From Pseudomonas brassicacearum (GTDB lineage: Bacteria > Pseudomonadota > Gammaproteobacteria > Pseudomonadales > Pseudomonadaceae): a DNA stretch of 64,000 nucleotides. The DNA lies in assembly GCF_000585995.1 (NCBI RefSeq), contig NZ_CP007410.1:6379001-6443000 (forward strand), read 5' to 3'. Both the position numbers and the translations under genes were made by a program. The notes beneath the pieces were generated by a model. It saw only the letters and a list, made by a program, of their open reading frames with translations. It did no database searches and was not told where the DNA came from. Positions 45,631 through 55,442 of this stretch are shown piece by piece (position 1 is the stretch's first letter; the number at the start of each line of letters is the position of its first letter).

Positions 45631-47196
45631 GTGAGATCCAGACCGATCCTGCATGTGCTTCTGTTTGTCGCCGCGCTACTGAGCGGCTGCGCCAGCTTTG
45701 ATGTCACCCGCGAGCCCTCCCAGGCGTTACCGGCCTCCGAATCCTCATTCGGCCGCTCGGTCCAGGCCCAGGCCGCGCCCCATGAAGGACAGTCGGGTTT
45801 TCGTCTGCTCTCAGACAGCACCGATGCCTTTACTGCCCGGGCGGAGCTGATTCGCAACGCCCAAAGCAGCCTGGACTTGCAGTACTACATTGTTCACGAC
45901 GGCATCAGCACGCGGATGCTGGTGGATGAACTGCTCAAGGCCGCCGACCGGGGCGTGCGCGTGCGGATTCTGCTGGACGACACCACCAGCGATGGCCAGG
46001 ACCAGATCATCGCCACCCTCGCCGCTCATCCGCGAATCCAGATTCGCCTGTTCAACCCGCTGCACCTGGGACGCGCCACCGGCGTGACGCGTGGTCTCGG
46101 GCGCCTGCTCAATCTGTCGCAGCAACATCGCCGGATGCACAACAAGCTATGGCTGGCGGACAACAGCATGGCCATCGTCGGCGGTCGCAATCTGGGGGAC
46201 GAATATTTCGACGCCGAACCCAACCTGAACTTCACCGACATCGATCTGCTCAGTGTCGGGCCGGTGGCCGAACAACTGGGGCACGGCTTCGACCAGTACT
46301 GGAACAGCGCCCTGAGCAAACCCATCGAGCAATTCCTGTCCCACCGCCCAACCCCCAAGGACTTGGCCAACAGCCGCTTGCGCCTGCAAGAGTCCATGGA
46401 GCAGACGCACAAAGAGAATCACGCGCTCTATCAGCAGTTGACCCGCTACAAGACCCAACCGCGCCTGGATACCTGGCGCAAGGAGTTGGTCTGGGCCTGG
46501 AACCAGGCCCTGTGGGACGCGCCCAGCAAGGTACTGGCCAAGGATGAACCAGATCCACAATTGTTGCTGACCACACAACTGGCCCCGGAACTGACGGGCG
46601 TCAGCAACGAGCTGATCATGATTTCGGCCTATTTCGTGCCCGGCCAGACCGGCCTGGTGTACCTGACCAGTCGCGCCGATGCCGGGGTCTCGGTGAGCCT
46701 TCTGACCAACGCCCTGGAAGCCACCGACGTGCCGGCGGTGCACGGCGGTTACGCACCCTATCGCAAAGCACTGCTGGAACACGGCGTACGACTGTTTGAG
46801 CTTCGCCGGCAACCGGGCGACAAAGGCAGCAGCCCTCATCTGTTCTACAGCAAGTCATACGGCGAATCGGACTCGAGCCTGCACAGCAAGGCGATCATTT
46901 TTGATCGGCGGAAATCCTTCATCGGCTCGTTCAATTTCGACCCGCGCTCAGTGCTGTGGAACACCGAAGTCGGCGTACTGGTGGACAGCCCGGAACTTGC
47001 CGGCCAAGTGCGTGAATTGGCCTTGCAAGGCATGGCGCCGGCCTTGAGTTATCAGGCCCGCCTGGAAGATGGAAGGCTGGTGTGGACGACCGAAGACAAC
47101 GGCAAATTGCATGACCTGGACCGCGAGCCGGGCAGCTGGTGGCGCCGGTTCAATGCCTGGTTCAGCACGACCATCGGACTGGAACAGATGCTTTAG
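45631..47196 (+). CDS. Phospholipase D/cardiolipin synthase-like lipoprotein
   Basis: A 521-residue phospholipase D superfamily protein related to ClsC-type cardiolipin synthases. The signal peptide ends in a lipobox LLSGC (Cys about residue 20), so it is probably a membrane-anchored periplasmic lipoprotein. Two catalytic HKD motifs are seen: HNKLWLAD then GGRNLGDEYFD, and LHSKAIIFD then GSFNFDPRS. The start is GTG (45631) with a modest ribosome site. It makes or remodels cardiolipin, or hydrolyses another phosphodiester; which is unproven. It is 61 bases after mocR on the same strand. Confidence 0.87.
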   Translation: MRSRPILHVLLFVAALLSGCASFDVTREPSQALPASESSFGRSVQAQAAPHEGQSGFRLLSDSTDAFTARAELIRNAQSSLDLQYYIVHDGISTRMLVDELLKAADRGVRVRILLDDTTSDGQDQIIATLAAHPRIQIRLFNPLHLGRATGVTRGLGRLLNLSQQHRRMHNKLWLADNSMAIVGGRNLGDEYFDAEPNLNFTDIDLLSVGPVAEQLGHGFDQYWNSALSKPIEQFLSHRPTPKDLANSRLRLQESMEQTHKENHALYQQLTRYKTQPRLDTWRKELVWAWNQALWDAPSKVLAKDEPDPQLLLTTQLAPELTGVSNELIMISAYFVPGQTGLVYLTSRADAGVSVSLLTNALEATDVPAVHGGYAPYRKALLEHGVRLFELRRQPGDKGSSPHLFYSKSYGESDSSLHSKAIIFDRRKSFIGSFNFDPRSVLWNTEVGVLVDSPELAGQVRELALQGMAPALSYQARLEDGRLVWTTEDNGKLHDLDREPGSWWRRFNAWFSTTIGLEQML

Positions 47197-47212
47197 AGGC
47201 AGCCCGCTTTTG

Positions 47213-47303
47213 GTGGCGAGGGAGCTTGCTCCCGCTGGACTGCGCAGCAGTCCCGGCTTTTGCGGTTGCTGCGCAACCGAGCGGGAGCAAGCTCCCTCGC
47301 CAC
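47213..47303. repeat. REP pair (family B)
   Basis: GTGGCGAGGGAGCTTGCTCC and GGAGCAAGCTCCCTCGCCAC with inner GTTGCTGCGCAAC, near-identical in its right half to the pair at 43601. Confidence 0.87.
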
Positions 47304-47318
47304 GGGATTTGGGTATGT

Positions 47319-48461
47319 TCAGGCTGTTTGGGGCGCCCCAAAAGCCCCTTGGCGCAACAACAGGATCACCAGCCCGAACGCCCCCGCCGCCATGAACAAC
47401 GGCAGCGCATGCCCACTGACCCACTGACTGCCCGCCCCCGCCGCCAACGGGCCAATCAGGCAGCCGATCCCCCACAGCTGCGCCACATGGGCATTGGCCC
47501 GCACCAGCGCATCGTCGCGGTAACGCTCGCCGATCAGGATCAGCGACAAGGTAAACAAACCGCCTGCGCTGGCGCCAAACAGCACCCACAGCGGCCAGAT
47601 CAGCACCGTATCGATCAGCAATGGCACCGCCAGGCTCGATAACGTCAGCGCCACTGCACAGCCAGTGAACAACGACCGGCGAGACAGGCGATCAGCCAGG
47701 GCGCCGATGGGCAACTGCAGCAAGGCATCACCGACCACCACCGTACTGACCATCGCCAATGCGATGTCGGCGCTGAAGCCTTGGCGCAGGCAATAAATCG
47801 GCAACAGTGTCAGGATCATCGCCTCGAATGCCGCGAACAACGACACGGCCCAGGCAATGGCCGGCAAGCCTCGGCAAAACGTCCATAAATCGCCGAAAGT
47901 AACGCTGCTGGCCTCACTGGCCGGCGCCCCGCCACGCCCCAGCAACAGCAATGGCGAGACCAGCAGCAAACCGACACCCACCCAGAAACCGTAATCATGA
48001 CCGGTCCCCAGCGCGCCGAGCAGCAGCGGACCCGACAGCTGGCTCAGGGCATAGCTGCTGCCATACAGCGCTACCAGTCGCCCACGCCAGCGTTCGATGA
48101 CCAGTTGATTGATCCAGCTTTCACCGAGGATGAAAACCAGGGTCAGGACCACGCCAATCACCAGCCGCAGCACCAGCCAGATCGGATAACTGGGCAACAA
48201 CGCCAGCAACCCGATGGACACCGCGCCGCCCCACAGGCACAGGCGCATCAACGCCGCCGTGCCGAACCGCGCCGCCAGCCGGCTCGACACCTTCGCCCCG
48301 ACCAACACCCCAACCGCCGGCATGGCGGCCATCACCCCAATGGCAAACGAGCCATAGCCCCAACTCTCCAGACGCAGCGATACCAGCGGCATGCTCACGC
48401 CCAGGGCCAGACCGACACTCAGGACAGACGCCAACACGGCGAAATAGGTCGCCCAACGCAT
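47319..48461 (-). CDS. MFS transporter (YcaD/YfkF-like)
   Basis: A 380-residue major facilitator with about 12 hydrophobic segments, beginning MRWATYFAVLASVLSVGLA. The family marks are GVLVGAKVSSRLAARFGTAA after helix 2 and LPIGALADRLSRRSLF between helices 8 and 9. It belongs to the YcaD/YhhS-like sugar and drug exporter group; the substrate is unknown. The ATG at 48461 is chosen over a GTG two codons upstream since AGGAG is then seven bases away. It is transcribed towards the PLD gene and follows the aldehyde dehydrogenase. Confidence 0.85.
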   Translation of the reverse strand: MRWATYFAVLASVLSVGLALGVSMPLVSLRLESWGYGSFAIGVMAAMPAVGVLVGAKVSSRLAARFGTAALMRLCLWGGAVSIGLLALLPSYPIWLVLRLVIGVVLTLVFILGESWINQLVIERWRGRLVALYGSSYALSQLSGPLLLGALGTGHDYGFWVGVGLLLVSPLLLLGRGGAPASEASSVTFGDLWTFCRGLPAIAWAVSLFAAFEAMILTLLPIYCLRQGFSADIALAMVSTVVVGDALLQLPIGALADRLSRRSLFTGCAVALTLSSLAVPLLIDTVLIWPLWVLFGASAGGLFTLSLILIGERYRDDALVRANAHVAQLWGIGCLIGPLAAGAGSQWVSGHALPLFMAAGAFGLVILLLRQGAFGAPQTA

Positions 48462-48508
48462 TTCCACGCTCCTGTGGAGGGTTATCTTTCAGTCCTGCGC
48501 AAAGCAAA

Positions 48509-48598
48509 TGTGGGAGCGGGCTTGCTCGCGAAGGCGGTTTCACATTCAACAGCTAAGTTGACTGACACTCCGCTTTCGCGAGCAAGCCCGCTCCCACA
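48509..48598. repeat. REP pair (family A)
   Basis: TGTGGGAGCGGGCTTGCTCG and CGAGCAAGCCCGCTCCCACA in standard order, just upstream of the MFS gene and after the aldehyde dehydrogenase stop. Confidence 0.87.
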
Positions 48599-48646
48599 AT
48601 GACCTGCGTGACATGTAGCCCCGGACAGGATCCGGGGCCGCCACTG

Positions 48647-50140
48647 TCAGAGCTTGATCCAGGTCGACTTCAGCTCGGTGTACTTGTCGAACGCATGCAG
48701 CGACTTGTCGCGACCGTTGCCCGATTGCTTGAAACCACCGAACGGCGCGGTCATGTCGCCGCCATCATACTGGTTGACCCAAACGCTGCCGGCACGCAGG
48801 GCCTTGGCGGTCAGGTGAGCCTTGGAGATGTCCTTGGTCCATACCGCCGCGGCCAGGCCGTACGGCGTGTCGTTGGCAATCTGGATGGCTTCTTCAGCGG
48901 TGTCGAAGGCGATGACGGACAACACCGGGCCGAAAATCTCTTCCTGGGCGATTTTCATCGCGTTGCTCACACCGTCGAAAATCGTCGGCTCGACGTAGGT
49001 GCCACCGGTTTCCTCGAGAATCCGCTTGCCACCGGCCACCAGTTTGGCGCCGTCATTGTGACCGGCCTCGATGTAGGACAGCACGGTGTTCATCTGCTGG
49101 GTATCGACCAGGGCGCCGACGTTGGTCGCCGGGTCCAGCGGATTACCCGGTTTCCAGCCCTTGAGGGCTTCAATCACCAGGGGCAGGAACGTGTCCTTGA
49201 TGGAGCGCTCGACCAACAGCCGCGAGCCGGCGGTGCAGACTTCGCCCTGGTTGAACGCGATGGCGCTGGCGGCGGATTCAGCGGCGGCTTGCAAGTCCGG
49301 GGCATCGGCGAACACGATGTTCGGGCTCTTGCCGCCGGCCTCCAGCCAGATGCGCTTCATGTTGGATTCGCCGGAGTAAATCATCAGTTGCTTGGCGATC
49401 TTGGTGGAGCCGGTGAACACCAGCGTATCGACGTCCATGTGCAGGGCCAGGGCCTTGCCGACGGTATGACCGTAGCCAGGCAGCACGTTCAGCACGCCTT
49501 TCGGAATGCCAGCCTCGATCGCCAGGGCAGCGATACGGATGGCAGTCAGCGGGGATTTTTCCGACGGCTTGAGCACCACCGAGTTACCGGTGGACAGCGC
49601 CGGGCCAAGCTTCCAGCAGGCCATCATCAACGGGAAGTTCCACGGCACGACAGCGCCCACGACGCCCACCGGCTCGCGTGTCACCAGGCCCAATTGGTCG
49701 TGCGGGGTCGCGGCCACTTCATCGTAGATCTTGTCGATGGCTTCACCGCTCCAGCTCAATGCTTGCGCAGCACCGGGAACGTCGATGTTCAGGGAGTCGC
49801 TGATCGGTTTGCCCATGTCCAGGGTTTCGAGGAGGGCCAATTCTTCGGCGTTCTGCTTGAGCAGGCCGGCGAAACGGATCATGGTGGCCTTGCGTTTGCT
49901 CGGCGCCAGGCGCGACCAGACGCCGGAATTGAACGTCGCACGGGCGTTTTCGACAGCACGCTGGGCGTCCGCGACGTCGCAGCTGGCGATCTTGCCCAGC
50001 AGGCGGCCATCGACCGGGCTGAGGCAATCAAAGGTTTCGCCGGACACCGCATCGGTGTATTCACCGTTGATGAAGGCGCGGCCTTCGATCTTCAGGTCGC
50101 GGGCGCGTTGTTCCCAGTCGGCACGAGTCAGGGTGGTCAT
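48647..50140 (-). CDS. kauB: Aldehyde dehydrogenase (KauB/PuuC-like)
   Basis: A 497-residue NAD(P)-dependent aldehyde dehydrogenase. The NAD-binding motif FTGSTKIAKQLM, the general base Glu in LEAGGKSPNIVF near residue 263, and the nucleophile Cys in NQGEVCTAGSRLL near residue 297 are all present. The order next to a cupin, rpmG and rpmB matches Pseudomonas kauB, which oxidises 4-guanidinobutyraldehyde and related omega-amino aldehydes from arginine and putrescine. The exact substrate is inferred from position. The aminotransferase gene found beside kauB in P. aeruginosa is not in this spot. Confidence 0.93.
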   Translation of the reverse strand: MTTLTRADWEQRARDLKIEGRAFINGEYTDAVSGETFDCLSPVDGRLLGKIASCDVADAQRAVENARATFNSGVWSRLAPSKRKATMIRFAGLLKQNAEELALLETLDMGKPISDSLNIDVPGAAQALSWSGEAIDKIYDEVAATPHDQLGLVTREPVGVVGAVVPWNFPLMMACWKLGPALSTGNSVVLKPSEKSPLTAIRIAALAIEAGIPKGVLNVLPGYGHTVGKALALHMDVDTLVFTGSTKIAKQLMIYSGESNMKRIWLEAGGKSPNIVFADAPDLQAAAESAASAIAFNQGEVCTAGSRLLVERSIKDTFLPLVIEALKGWKPGNPLDPATNVGALVDTQQMNTVLSYIEAGHNDGAKLVAGGKRILEETGGTYVEPTIFDGVSNAMKIAQEEIFGPVLSVIAFDTAEEAIQIANDTPYGLAAAVWTKDISKAHLTAKALRAGSVWVNQYDGGDMTAPFGGFKQSGNGRDKSLHAFDKYTELKSTWIKL

Positions 50141-50379
50141 GCGTGTGTCCTCCTCTTATTGAGTACGAACGCCACGCAATGCGCAGCGTTTCAAGAATTC
50201 CCGGCCAGCCTGGTTGGGCGCTTTTTTTGGCATGGGGCACCCGCCACCCTAAACCAGCGGCCGGTCATGTTTCAATATATTTGACACAACAGCGGCAAAC
50301 AGCCTTGCGATGTTCGTTTTAATAAACATAGACTTTGGCTCTTCCAGCCATTCGAACCGTCATTACCGGGGTTTACCGC

Positions 50380-50742
50380 ATGAGCATTCAGGACATCGTC
50401 GATTTCAGCCAGGCCAATACCGCCGCCGAACGCTATCGCCCGGACCCGGCCAAGGTGTTCAAGGGCGATCCCGAACAAACGCTGTTCAACCACTACAGCA
50501 GCCCTTGCGGGCAAATGAACGCGGGCGTTTGGGAAGGCGCCGTCGGCCAGTGGACGGTCAACTACACCGAGCATGAATACTGCGAAATCGTCCAAGGCGT
50601 TTCCGTACTGCGCGACGACGATGGCAATGCCAAGACCCTGCGGGCCGGCGACCGCTTTGTAATCCCTGCGGGCTTCCAGGGCACGTGGGAAGTGCTGGAG
50701 CCGTGCCGCAAGATTTATGTGGTGTTCGAGCAGAAAGCCTGA
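50380..50742 (+). CDS. Cupin domain protein
   Basis: A 120-residue single-cupin protein of the DUF861/EutQ-like type. Cupin motif 1 is in QWTVNYTEHEYCEIVQGVSV (metal ligands His/Glu) and motif 2 in RAGDRFVIPAGFQGTWEV. The ligand and reaction are unknown. The ATG at 50380 is favoured, since the upstream in-frame codons resemble noncoding leader. It is divergent from the aldehyde dehydrogenase, with a 239-base gap showing no other gene, and ends before a terminator shared with rpmG. Confidence 0.85.
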   Translation: MSIQDIVDFSQANTAAERYRPDPAKVFKGDPEQTLFNHYSSPCGQMNAGVWEGAVGQWTVNYTEHEYCEIVQGVSVLRDDDGNAKTLRAGDRFVIPAGFQGTWEVLEPCRKIYVVFEQKA

Positions 50743-50795
50743 GACTTTGCTGCCCCTCAGGCCTGCTCACATGAGTGCCTGGTCGGTCAAACAAC

Positions 50796-50830
50796 AAAAA
50801 AGGCCCGTATCTCGCGATACGGGCCTTTTT
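50796..50830. terminator. Bidirectional terminator, cupin gene and rpmB-rpmG
   Basis: GGCCCGTATC (50802-50811) and GATACGGGCC (50816-50825) with a TCGC loop, and A and T runs on each side. It serves the convergent cupin gene and rpmB-rpmG transcripts. Confidence 0.92.
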
Positions 50831-50849
50831 CGTAAGAAGGAAAAATCAA

Positions 50850-51005
50850 TTACTTGATTTTGCCTTCCTTGTAGATCACGTGCTTGCGAACAACCGGATC
50901 AAATTTCTTGATCTCGATTTTGTCCGGGGTAGTACGCTTGTTCTTGTCGGTAGTGTAGAAGTGACCAGTACCGGCGCTCGAGATCAAACGAATCAATTCA
51001 CGCAT
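50850..51005 (-). CDS. rpmG: 50S ribosomal protein L33
   Basis: A 51-residue ribosomal protein L33, [20 protein letters not shown] to the end IYKEGKIK. It lacks the CxxC pairs of the zinc-binding form, typical of this C-minus variant. AGGGAGC precedes the ATG. It follows rpmB by 11 bases in the usual rpmB-rpmG operon. Confidence 0.96.
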   Translation of the reverse strand: MRELIRLISSAGTGHFYTTDKNKRTTPDKIEIKKFDPVVRKHVIYKEGKIK

Positions 51006-51016
51006 GATTAGCTCCC

Positions 51017-51250
51017 TTAAACCTTGCCATCGCGACGAAGTTCGGCCAGCACGACACTGATGCCACGCTTGTCGATGATACGCATGCCCTTGGCAGATAC
51101 GCGCAGACGCACAAAACGTTTCTCTTCTTCAACCCAGAAGCGGTGATGCTGCAGGTTCGGCAGGAAACGACGACGGGTTTTGTTGTTTGCGTGGGAAATG
51201 TTATTCCCAGTCACCGGACCCTTACCGGTAACTTGACAGACTCTCGACAT
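51017..51250 (-). CDS. rpmB: 50S ribosomal protein L28
   Basis: A 77-residue ribosomal protein L28 with the full family sequence: [20 protein letters not shown], then [20 protein letters not shown], to [16 protein letters not shown]. It is the first gene of the rpmB-rpmG operon. It has a single N-terminal cysteine and thus no zinc-binding pair. Confidence 0.97.
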   Translation of the reverse strand: MSRVCQVTGKGPVTGNNISHANNKTRRRFLPNLQHHRFWVEEEKRFVRLRVSAKGMRIIDKRGISVVLAELRRDGKV

Positions 51251-51686
51251 GCCTCAGCCCTCTAAAACCACATGCCCAACCCGGCATGGGTTGGCCGCTT
51301 AATCTCTCAGTCATTTGGCGCCAGGCGCCGCGTTTCTTTAAGGGTCTTACCGGCTACACCTACAGTGAAGGAACCGGGCCCCTAGAAAAGAGCGCTGCTT
51401 TATACCAGAAAGACCACAGTGCAACAACAGCCGATGTGATTTGTCTTCGTTGGAAACCCTCGATCAACCGCCCCGGACGGCTGCCGCAAAGGCTGGCGCG
51501 GCCGGCGACCACTCGTCGCTACCTTCAGGTTTTTTCAACTGAAGGTGAGTTTGAGTCGTCCACGCGACGACGCAGAGTGCCGGAAAATGCAAAAAGGGGA
51601 TAGTCATTTGCCAGCGAGCCCACTAGGGTAGGCCTTTTCCAGACTGCACTCGCAGATGGGCCTTCGACTTGCACAGGAAACCGACC
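51251..51686. other. Intergenic region rpmB-dppA with an inverted repeat
   Basis: This 436-base gap separates the divergent rpmB and peptide-binding genes. An inverted repeat ACCTTCAG (51521-51528) and CTGAAGGT (51539-51546) with a T-rich loop is the most visible structure. No protein or known RNA was recognised. It presumably carries both promoters. Confidence 0.4.
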
Positions 51687-53273
51687 ATGCGCCTCGCTGC
51701 CCTACCATTGTTGCTCGCCCCTCTGCTGATCACCCCGCAGGCCTTGGCCGCCGCCCTGAGCGTCTGCACCGAAGCCAGCCCGGAAGGGTTCGATGTCGTC
51801 CAATACAACTCATTGACCACCACCAACGCCTCCGCCGATGTGCTGATGAACCGCCTGGTGGATTTCGACACCGCCAGCGGCAAAGTGGTCCCCAGCCTGG
51901 CCGACCACTGGGAAGTCTCGACCGATGGCCTGACCTATGTGTTCAAGCTGCACCCACAGGTCAAGCTCCACCACACCGAATACTTCACGCCGCGCCGCGA
52001 CCTGACCGCCGAGGATGTGAAATTCAGCTTCGAGCGCATGCTCGACCCGGCGAACCCTTGGCACAAGGTGGCGCAAAGCGGCTTCCCCCACGCCCAGTCC
52101 ATGCAGTTGCCGGCGCTGATCAAGAAAATCGATGCACTGGACCCGTTGACCGTGCGCTTCACCCTCGATCACGCCGACTCGACCTTCCTGGCGACGTTGA
52201 GCATGGGGTTTGCCTCCATTTATTCGGCCGAATACGCCGATCAGTTGATGAAGGCCGGCACGCCGGAAAAACTCAACAGCCAGCCGATCGGCACCGGCCC
52301 GTTCGTCTTCAACCGTTTTCAGAAAGACGCTTCGATTCGCTACAAGGCCAACGGTGATTATTTCCGTGGCAAGCCCCAAGTAGATCCCCTGATCTTCGCC
52401 ATCACACCGGACGCCAACGTTCGCCTGCAGAAACTGCGCCGCAACGAATGCCAGATCGCCCTGTCGCCCAAGCCGCTGGACGTACAAGCCGCCAAGCAAG
52501 AGCCTACGCTGAATGTGGCTAACACCGACGCCTTCATGACCGCGTTCGTGGCGATCAACAGCCAGCATCCGCCGCTGGACAAACCCGAGGTGCGCCAGGC
52601 CATCAACCTCGCCTTCGACAAGGCCAGCTACCTCAAGACGGTCTTCGAAGGCACAGCCGAAGCGGCCAACGGCCCCTATCCACCGAACACCTGGAGCTAC
52701 GCCAGGAGCTTGCCCGGCTACGCCCATGACCCGGCCAAGGCCCGTGACTTGCTGGCCAAGGCTGGTTTGAAAAAAGGCTTCCAGACCACTATCTGGACCC
52801 GCCCTTCCGGCAGCCTGCTGAACCCAAACCCCAGCCTTGGCGCGCAATTACTGCAGTCCGACCTGGCGGAAATCGGCATTCAGGCGGAAATCCGGGTGAT
52901 CGAATGGGGCGAACTGATCCGTCGCGCCAAGGCCGGCGAACATGACTTGCTGTTCATGGGCTGGGCCGGCGACAACGGCGATCCAGACAACTTCCTCACG
53001 CCGCAGTTTTCCTGCGCGGCGGTCAAGGCGGGCACCAACTTCGCCCGCTACTGCAACCCGGACCTGGACAAACTGATCAGCGCCGGCAAGACCACCAGCG
53101 AACAAGGCGTGCGCACCAAGCTCTACGAACAGGCCCAGGCGCAGATCCAGCAACAGGCCCTCTGGTTGCCGTTGGCGCACCCGACTGCCTTCGCCCTGAC
53201 CCGCAAGGAAGTGCAGGGTTACGCGGTGAGCCCGTTTGGGCGGCAGGATTATTCGAAGGTCAGCCTCAAGTAG
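51687..53273 (+). CDS. Periplasmic dipeptide/oligopeptide-binding protein (DppA-like)
   Basis: A 528-residue solute-binding protein of family 5 (SBP_bac_5), the periplasmic partner of a Dpp/Opp ABC importer. The signal peptide MRLAALPLLLAPLLITPQAL is cut before ALSVCTEASPEGFD, and the family marks DLTAEDVKFSFERMLDP and NEC/QIALSPKP follow. No permease or ATPase gene is adjacent, as in Pseudomonas strains with several orphan DppA proteins that share one transporter. The ATG at 51687 has CAGGAAACC before it; an upstream TTG (51669) is less likely. Confidence 0.92.
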   Translation: MRLAALPLLLAPLLITPQALAAALSVCTEASPEGFDVVQYNSLTTTNASADVLMNRLVDFDTASGKVVPSLADHWEVSTDGLTYVFKLHPQVKLHHTEYFTPRRDLTAEDVKFSFERMLDPANPWHKVAQSGFPHAQSMQLPALIKKIDALDPLTVRFTLDHADSTFLATLSMGFASIYSAEYADQLMKAGTPEKLNSQPIGTGPFVFNRFQKDASIRYKANGDYFRGKPQVDPLIFAITPDANVRLQKLRRNECQIALSPKPLDVQAAKQEPTLNVANTDAFMTAFVAINSQHPPLDKPEVRQAINLAFDKASYLKTVFEGTAEAANGPYPPNTWSYARSLPGYAHDPAKARDLLAKAGLKKGFQTTIWTRPSGSLLNPNPSLGAQLLQSDLAEIGIQAEIRVIEWGELIRRAKAGEHDLLFMGWAGDNGDPDNFLTPQFSCAAVKAGTNFARYCNPDLDKLISAGKTTSEQGVRTKLYEQAQAQIQQQALWLPLAHPTAFALTRKEVQGYAVSPFGRQDYSKVSLK

Positions 53274-53294
53274 CCCTCTGTATGCATTAAAACC

Positions 53295-53384
53295 TGTGGG
53301 AGCGGGCTTGCTCGCGAAAGCGGTGGGTCAGCCAGCATTGATGTCGCCTGACACGACCTCTTCGCGAGCAAGCCCGCTCCCACA
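53295..53384. repeat. REP pair (family A)
   Basis: Standard inverted pair with the GGGC/GCCC variant, TGTGGGAGCGGGCTTGCTCG and CGAGCAAGCCCGCTCCCACA, between the convergent dppA-like and radC genes. Confidence 0.87.
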
Positions 53385-53408
53385 GGGATTGCACTTGCCG
53401 GATCGCGC

Positions 53409-54083
53409 CTACATCCACCCATACTCAGCCATCGACAGCGGCTGCCCGTCGCCCACGATGAAATGGTCGAGCACCCGCACATCGATCAACTCCAGCGCCT
53501 CTTGCAGTCGATCAGTGAGCAACCGGTCGGCCTGGCTGGGCTCGGTATTGCCGGAGGGGTGGTTGTGGCACAGGATCAGCGCAGCGGCGTTGTGGGCCAG
53601 GGCACGCTTGACCACCTGCCGCGGGTAGACACTGGCGCTGTCGATAGAGCCGCGAAACAGCGCCTCGTACGCCAATACCCGGTGACGTGAATCCAGGAAC
53701 AGGCAACCGAATACCTCATGCGGTTCGTGGCGCAACATGGCCTTGAGGTAGTCGCGCACCGCCAACGGGCTCTCCAGCACCGAGTCTCGGCGCAGGTCTT
53801 CGGCCAAATGCCGTCGGCCCATTTCCAGCACCGCCTGCAACTGCGCAAACTTCGCCGGGCCCAGGCCCAGTTGCGCACTGAAGGTAGGCAGGTCGGCTTC
53901 CAGCAAAACCCGCAGGCTGCCGAATTGATGCAGCAGGTGTCGCGCCAGGTCCACCGCGCTTTTGCCGGATACGCCCGTGCGCAGGAAAATCGCCAGCAAC
54001 TCGGCGTCAGACAGGCTTGCAGGGCCCTGGTCCAGCAGTTTCTCCCGCGGGCGTTCCGCCGCAGGCCAATCGCGAATGCTCAT
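53409..54083 (-). CDS. radC: RadC family JAB/MPN domain protein
   Basis: A 224-residue RadC-type protein. The N-terminal helix-hairpin-helix part ([14 protein letters not shown], then [20 protein letters not shown]) is followed by the MPN/JAB domain with the metal site [18 protein letters not shown]. RadC was named for repair, but its function is unresolved and a JAMM-like activity is unproven. The ATG at 54083 fits the normal 224-residue length; the open upstream part overlaps the divergent coaBC leader. CGGAGG precedes it. Confidence 0.94.
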   Translation of the reverse strand: MSIRDWPAAERPREKLLDQGPASLSDAELLAIFLRTGVSGKSAVDLARHLLHQFGSLRVLLEADLPTFSAQLGLGPAKFAQLQAVLEMGRRHLAEDLRRDSVLESPLAVRDYLKAMLRHEPHEVFGCLFLDSRHRVLAYEALFRGSIDSASVYPRQVVKRALAHNAAALILCHNHPSGNTEPSQADRLLTDRLQEALELIDVRVLDHFIVGDGQPLSMAEYGWM

Positions 54084-54228
54084 AGCACCTCCGTGTGAAT
54101 TGGGCGCCGCTGTTCCGTAGCGGTCGCTGTGATATCGTAGCCCATCTTTTTTGCAGGCGATTTGCACCCTGGCAGCTGCTGCCATGGGGTTCGCCTTGCA
54201 CTGACCACTGAAATCGAAAGGCAGGCCT

Positions 54229-55437
54229 ATGCAGCGGCTGTATCGGAAACGCATCGTTCTGGGCGTCGGCGGCGGCATTGCCGCCTACAAGAGCGCCGAG
54301 CTGGTTCGCCGACTCATCGACCAGGGCGCGGAAGTACGGGTCGTCATGACCCGCGGCGGCAGTGAGTTCATCACCCCGCTGACCATGCAGGCACTGTCCG
54401 GGCACCCGGTTCACCTGGATTTGCTCGACCCCGCGGCCGAAGCCGCCATGGGCCATATCGAACTGGCCAAGTGGGCCGACCTGGTATTGATCGCCCCGGC
54501 CACGGCCGACCTGATCGCCCGTCTGGCCCAGGGCATTGCCGATGATTTGCTGACCACGCTGGTGCTCGCCACCGACGCGGTGGTCGCCGTCGCCCCGGCC
54601 ATGAACCAGGCCATGTGGCGCGACCCGGCCACCCAGGCCAACCTGCAACTGCTCGAAAGCCGCGACCTGAAAGTCTTCGGCCCGGCCTCCGGCAGCCAGG
54701 CCTGCGGCGATGTCGGCATGGGGCGCATGCTTGAAGCCACTGACCTTGCCCAGTGCGCCGCCGACTGCTTCCAGCGCCAGGCCCTGACCGGCAAACACGT
54801 GCTGATCACCGCCGGGCCGACCCAGGAAAACATCGACCCGGTGCGCTACATCACCAACCACAGCTCCGGGAAAATGGGTTTCGCCCTGGCCGAAGCGGCG
54901 GTGGAGGCTGGCGCCCGGGTGACGCTGATCACCGGCCCCGTGCACCTGCCGACCCCGGACCGGGTCACCCGCATCGACGTGGTCAGCGCCCGGGACATGC
55001 TCGCGGCCTGCGAAGCCGCCATCCCGTGCGACCTGTTCATCGCCTCGGCGGCGGTAGCGGATTACCGCCCTGAAGTCGTCGCCCCACAAAAATTGAAGAA
55101 AGACCCTACGAGCGGCGACGGCCTGCTACTACAAATGGTGCGCAACCCGGATATCCTTGCCACCATCGCCACTCGCCCGGACCGGCCTTTCAGCGTCGGC
55201 TTCGCCGCCGAGACCGAACACCTGCTCGACTACGCCGCGCGCAAACTCAAGGACAAGAATCTGGACTTGATCGTCGCCAACGACGTTGCCAACCCGAGCA
55301 TCGGCTTCAACAGCGAAGAAAACGCCTGCAGCGTGATCGACCGCCAGTTGCACGCCACACTTTTCGCCCAGACCAGCAAGAGCAAGATTGCCCGCCAACT
55401 GGTCACTTTTATCGCCGAACGTCTGAACCAGGTTTAA
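54229..55437 (+). CDS. coaBC: Phosphopantothenoylcysteine synthetase/decarboxylase
   Basis: CoaBC carries out two steps of coenzyme A synthesis. The 402-residue protein has an N-terminal flavin decarboxylase domain (about 1-190: [20 protein letters not shown], catalytic-site [16 protein letters not shown] and the [13 protein letters not shown] loop with its Cys) and a C-terminal synthetase domain ([20 protein letters not shown], and LIVANDVA near the end). It is five bases before dut; both are usually one operon. Divergent from radC. Confidence 0.96.
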   Translation: MQRLYRKRIVLGVGGGIAAYKSAELVRRLIDQGAEVRVVMTRGGSEFITPLTMQALSGHPVHLDLLDPAAEAAMGHIELAKWADLVLIAPATADLIARLAQGIADDLLTTLVLATDAVVAVAPAMNQAMWRDPATQANLQLLESRDLKVFGPASGSQACGDVGMGRMLEATDLAQCAADCFQRQALTGKHVLITAGPTQENIDPVRYITNHSSGKMGFALAEAAVEAGARVTLITGPVHLPTPDRVTRIDVVSARDMLAACEAAIPCDLFIASAAVADYRPEVVAPQKLKKDPTSGDGLLLQMVRNPDILATIATRPDRPFSVGFAAETEHLLDYAARKLKDKNLDLIVANDVANPSIGFNSEENACSVIDRQLHATLFAQTSKSKIARQLVTFIAERLNQV

Positions 55438-55442
55438 TTTTC

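Noticed and set aside
51286..51603. Plus-strand 105-codon frame between rpmB and dppA
   Set aside because: No ribosome site, no recognisable family, and it spans the inverted repeat.
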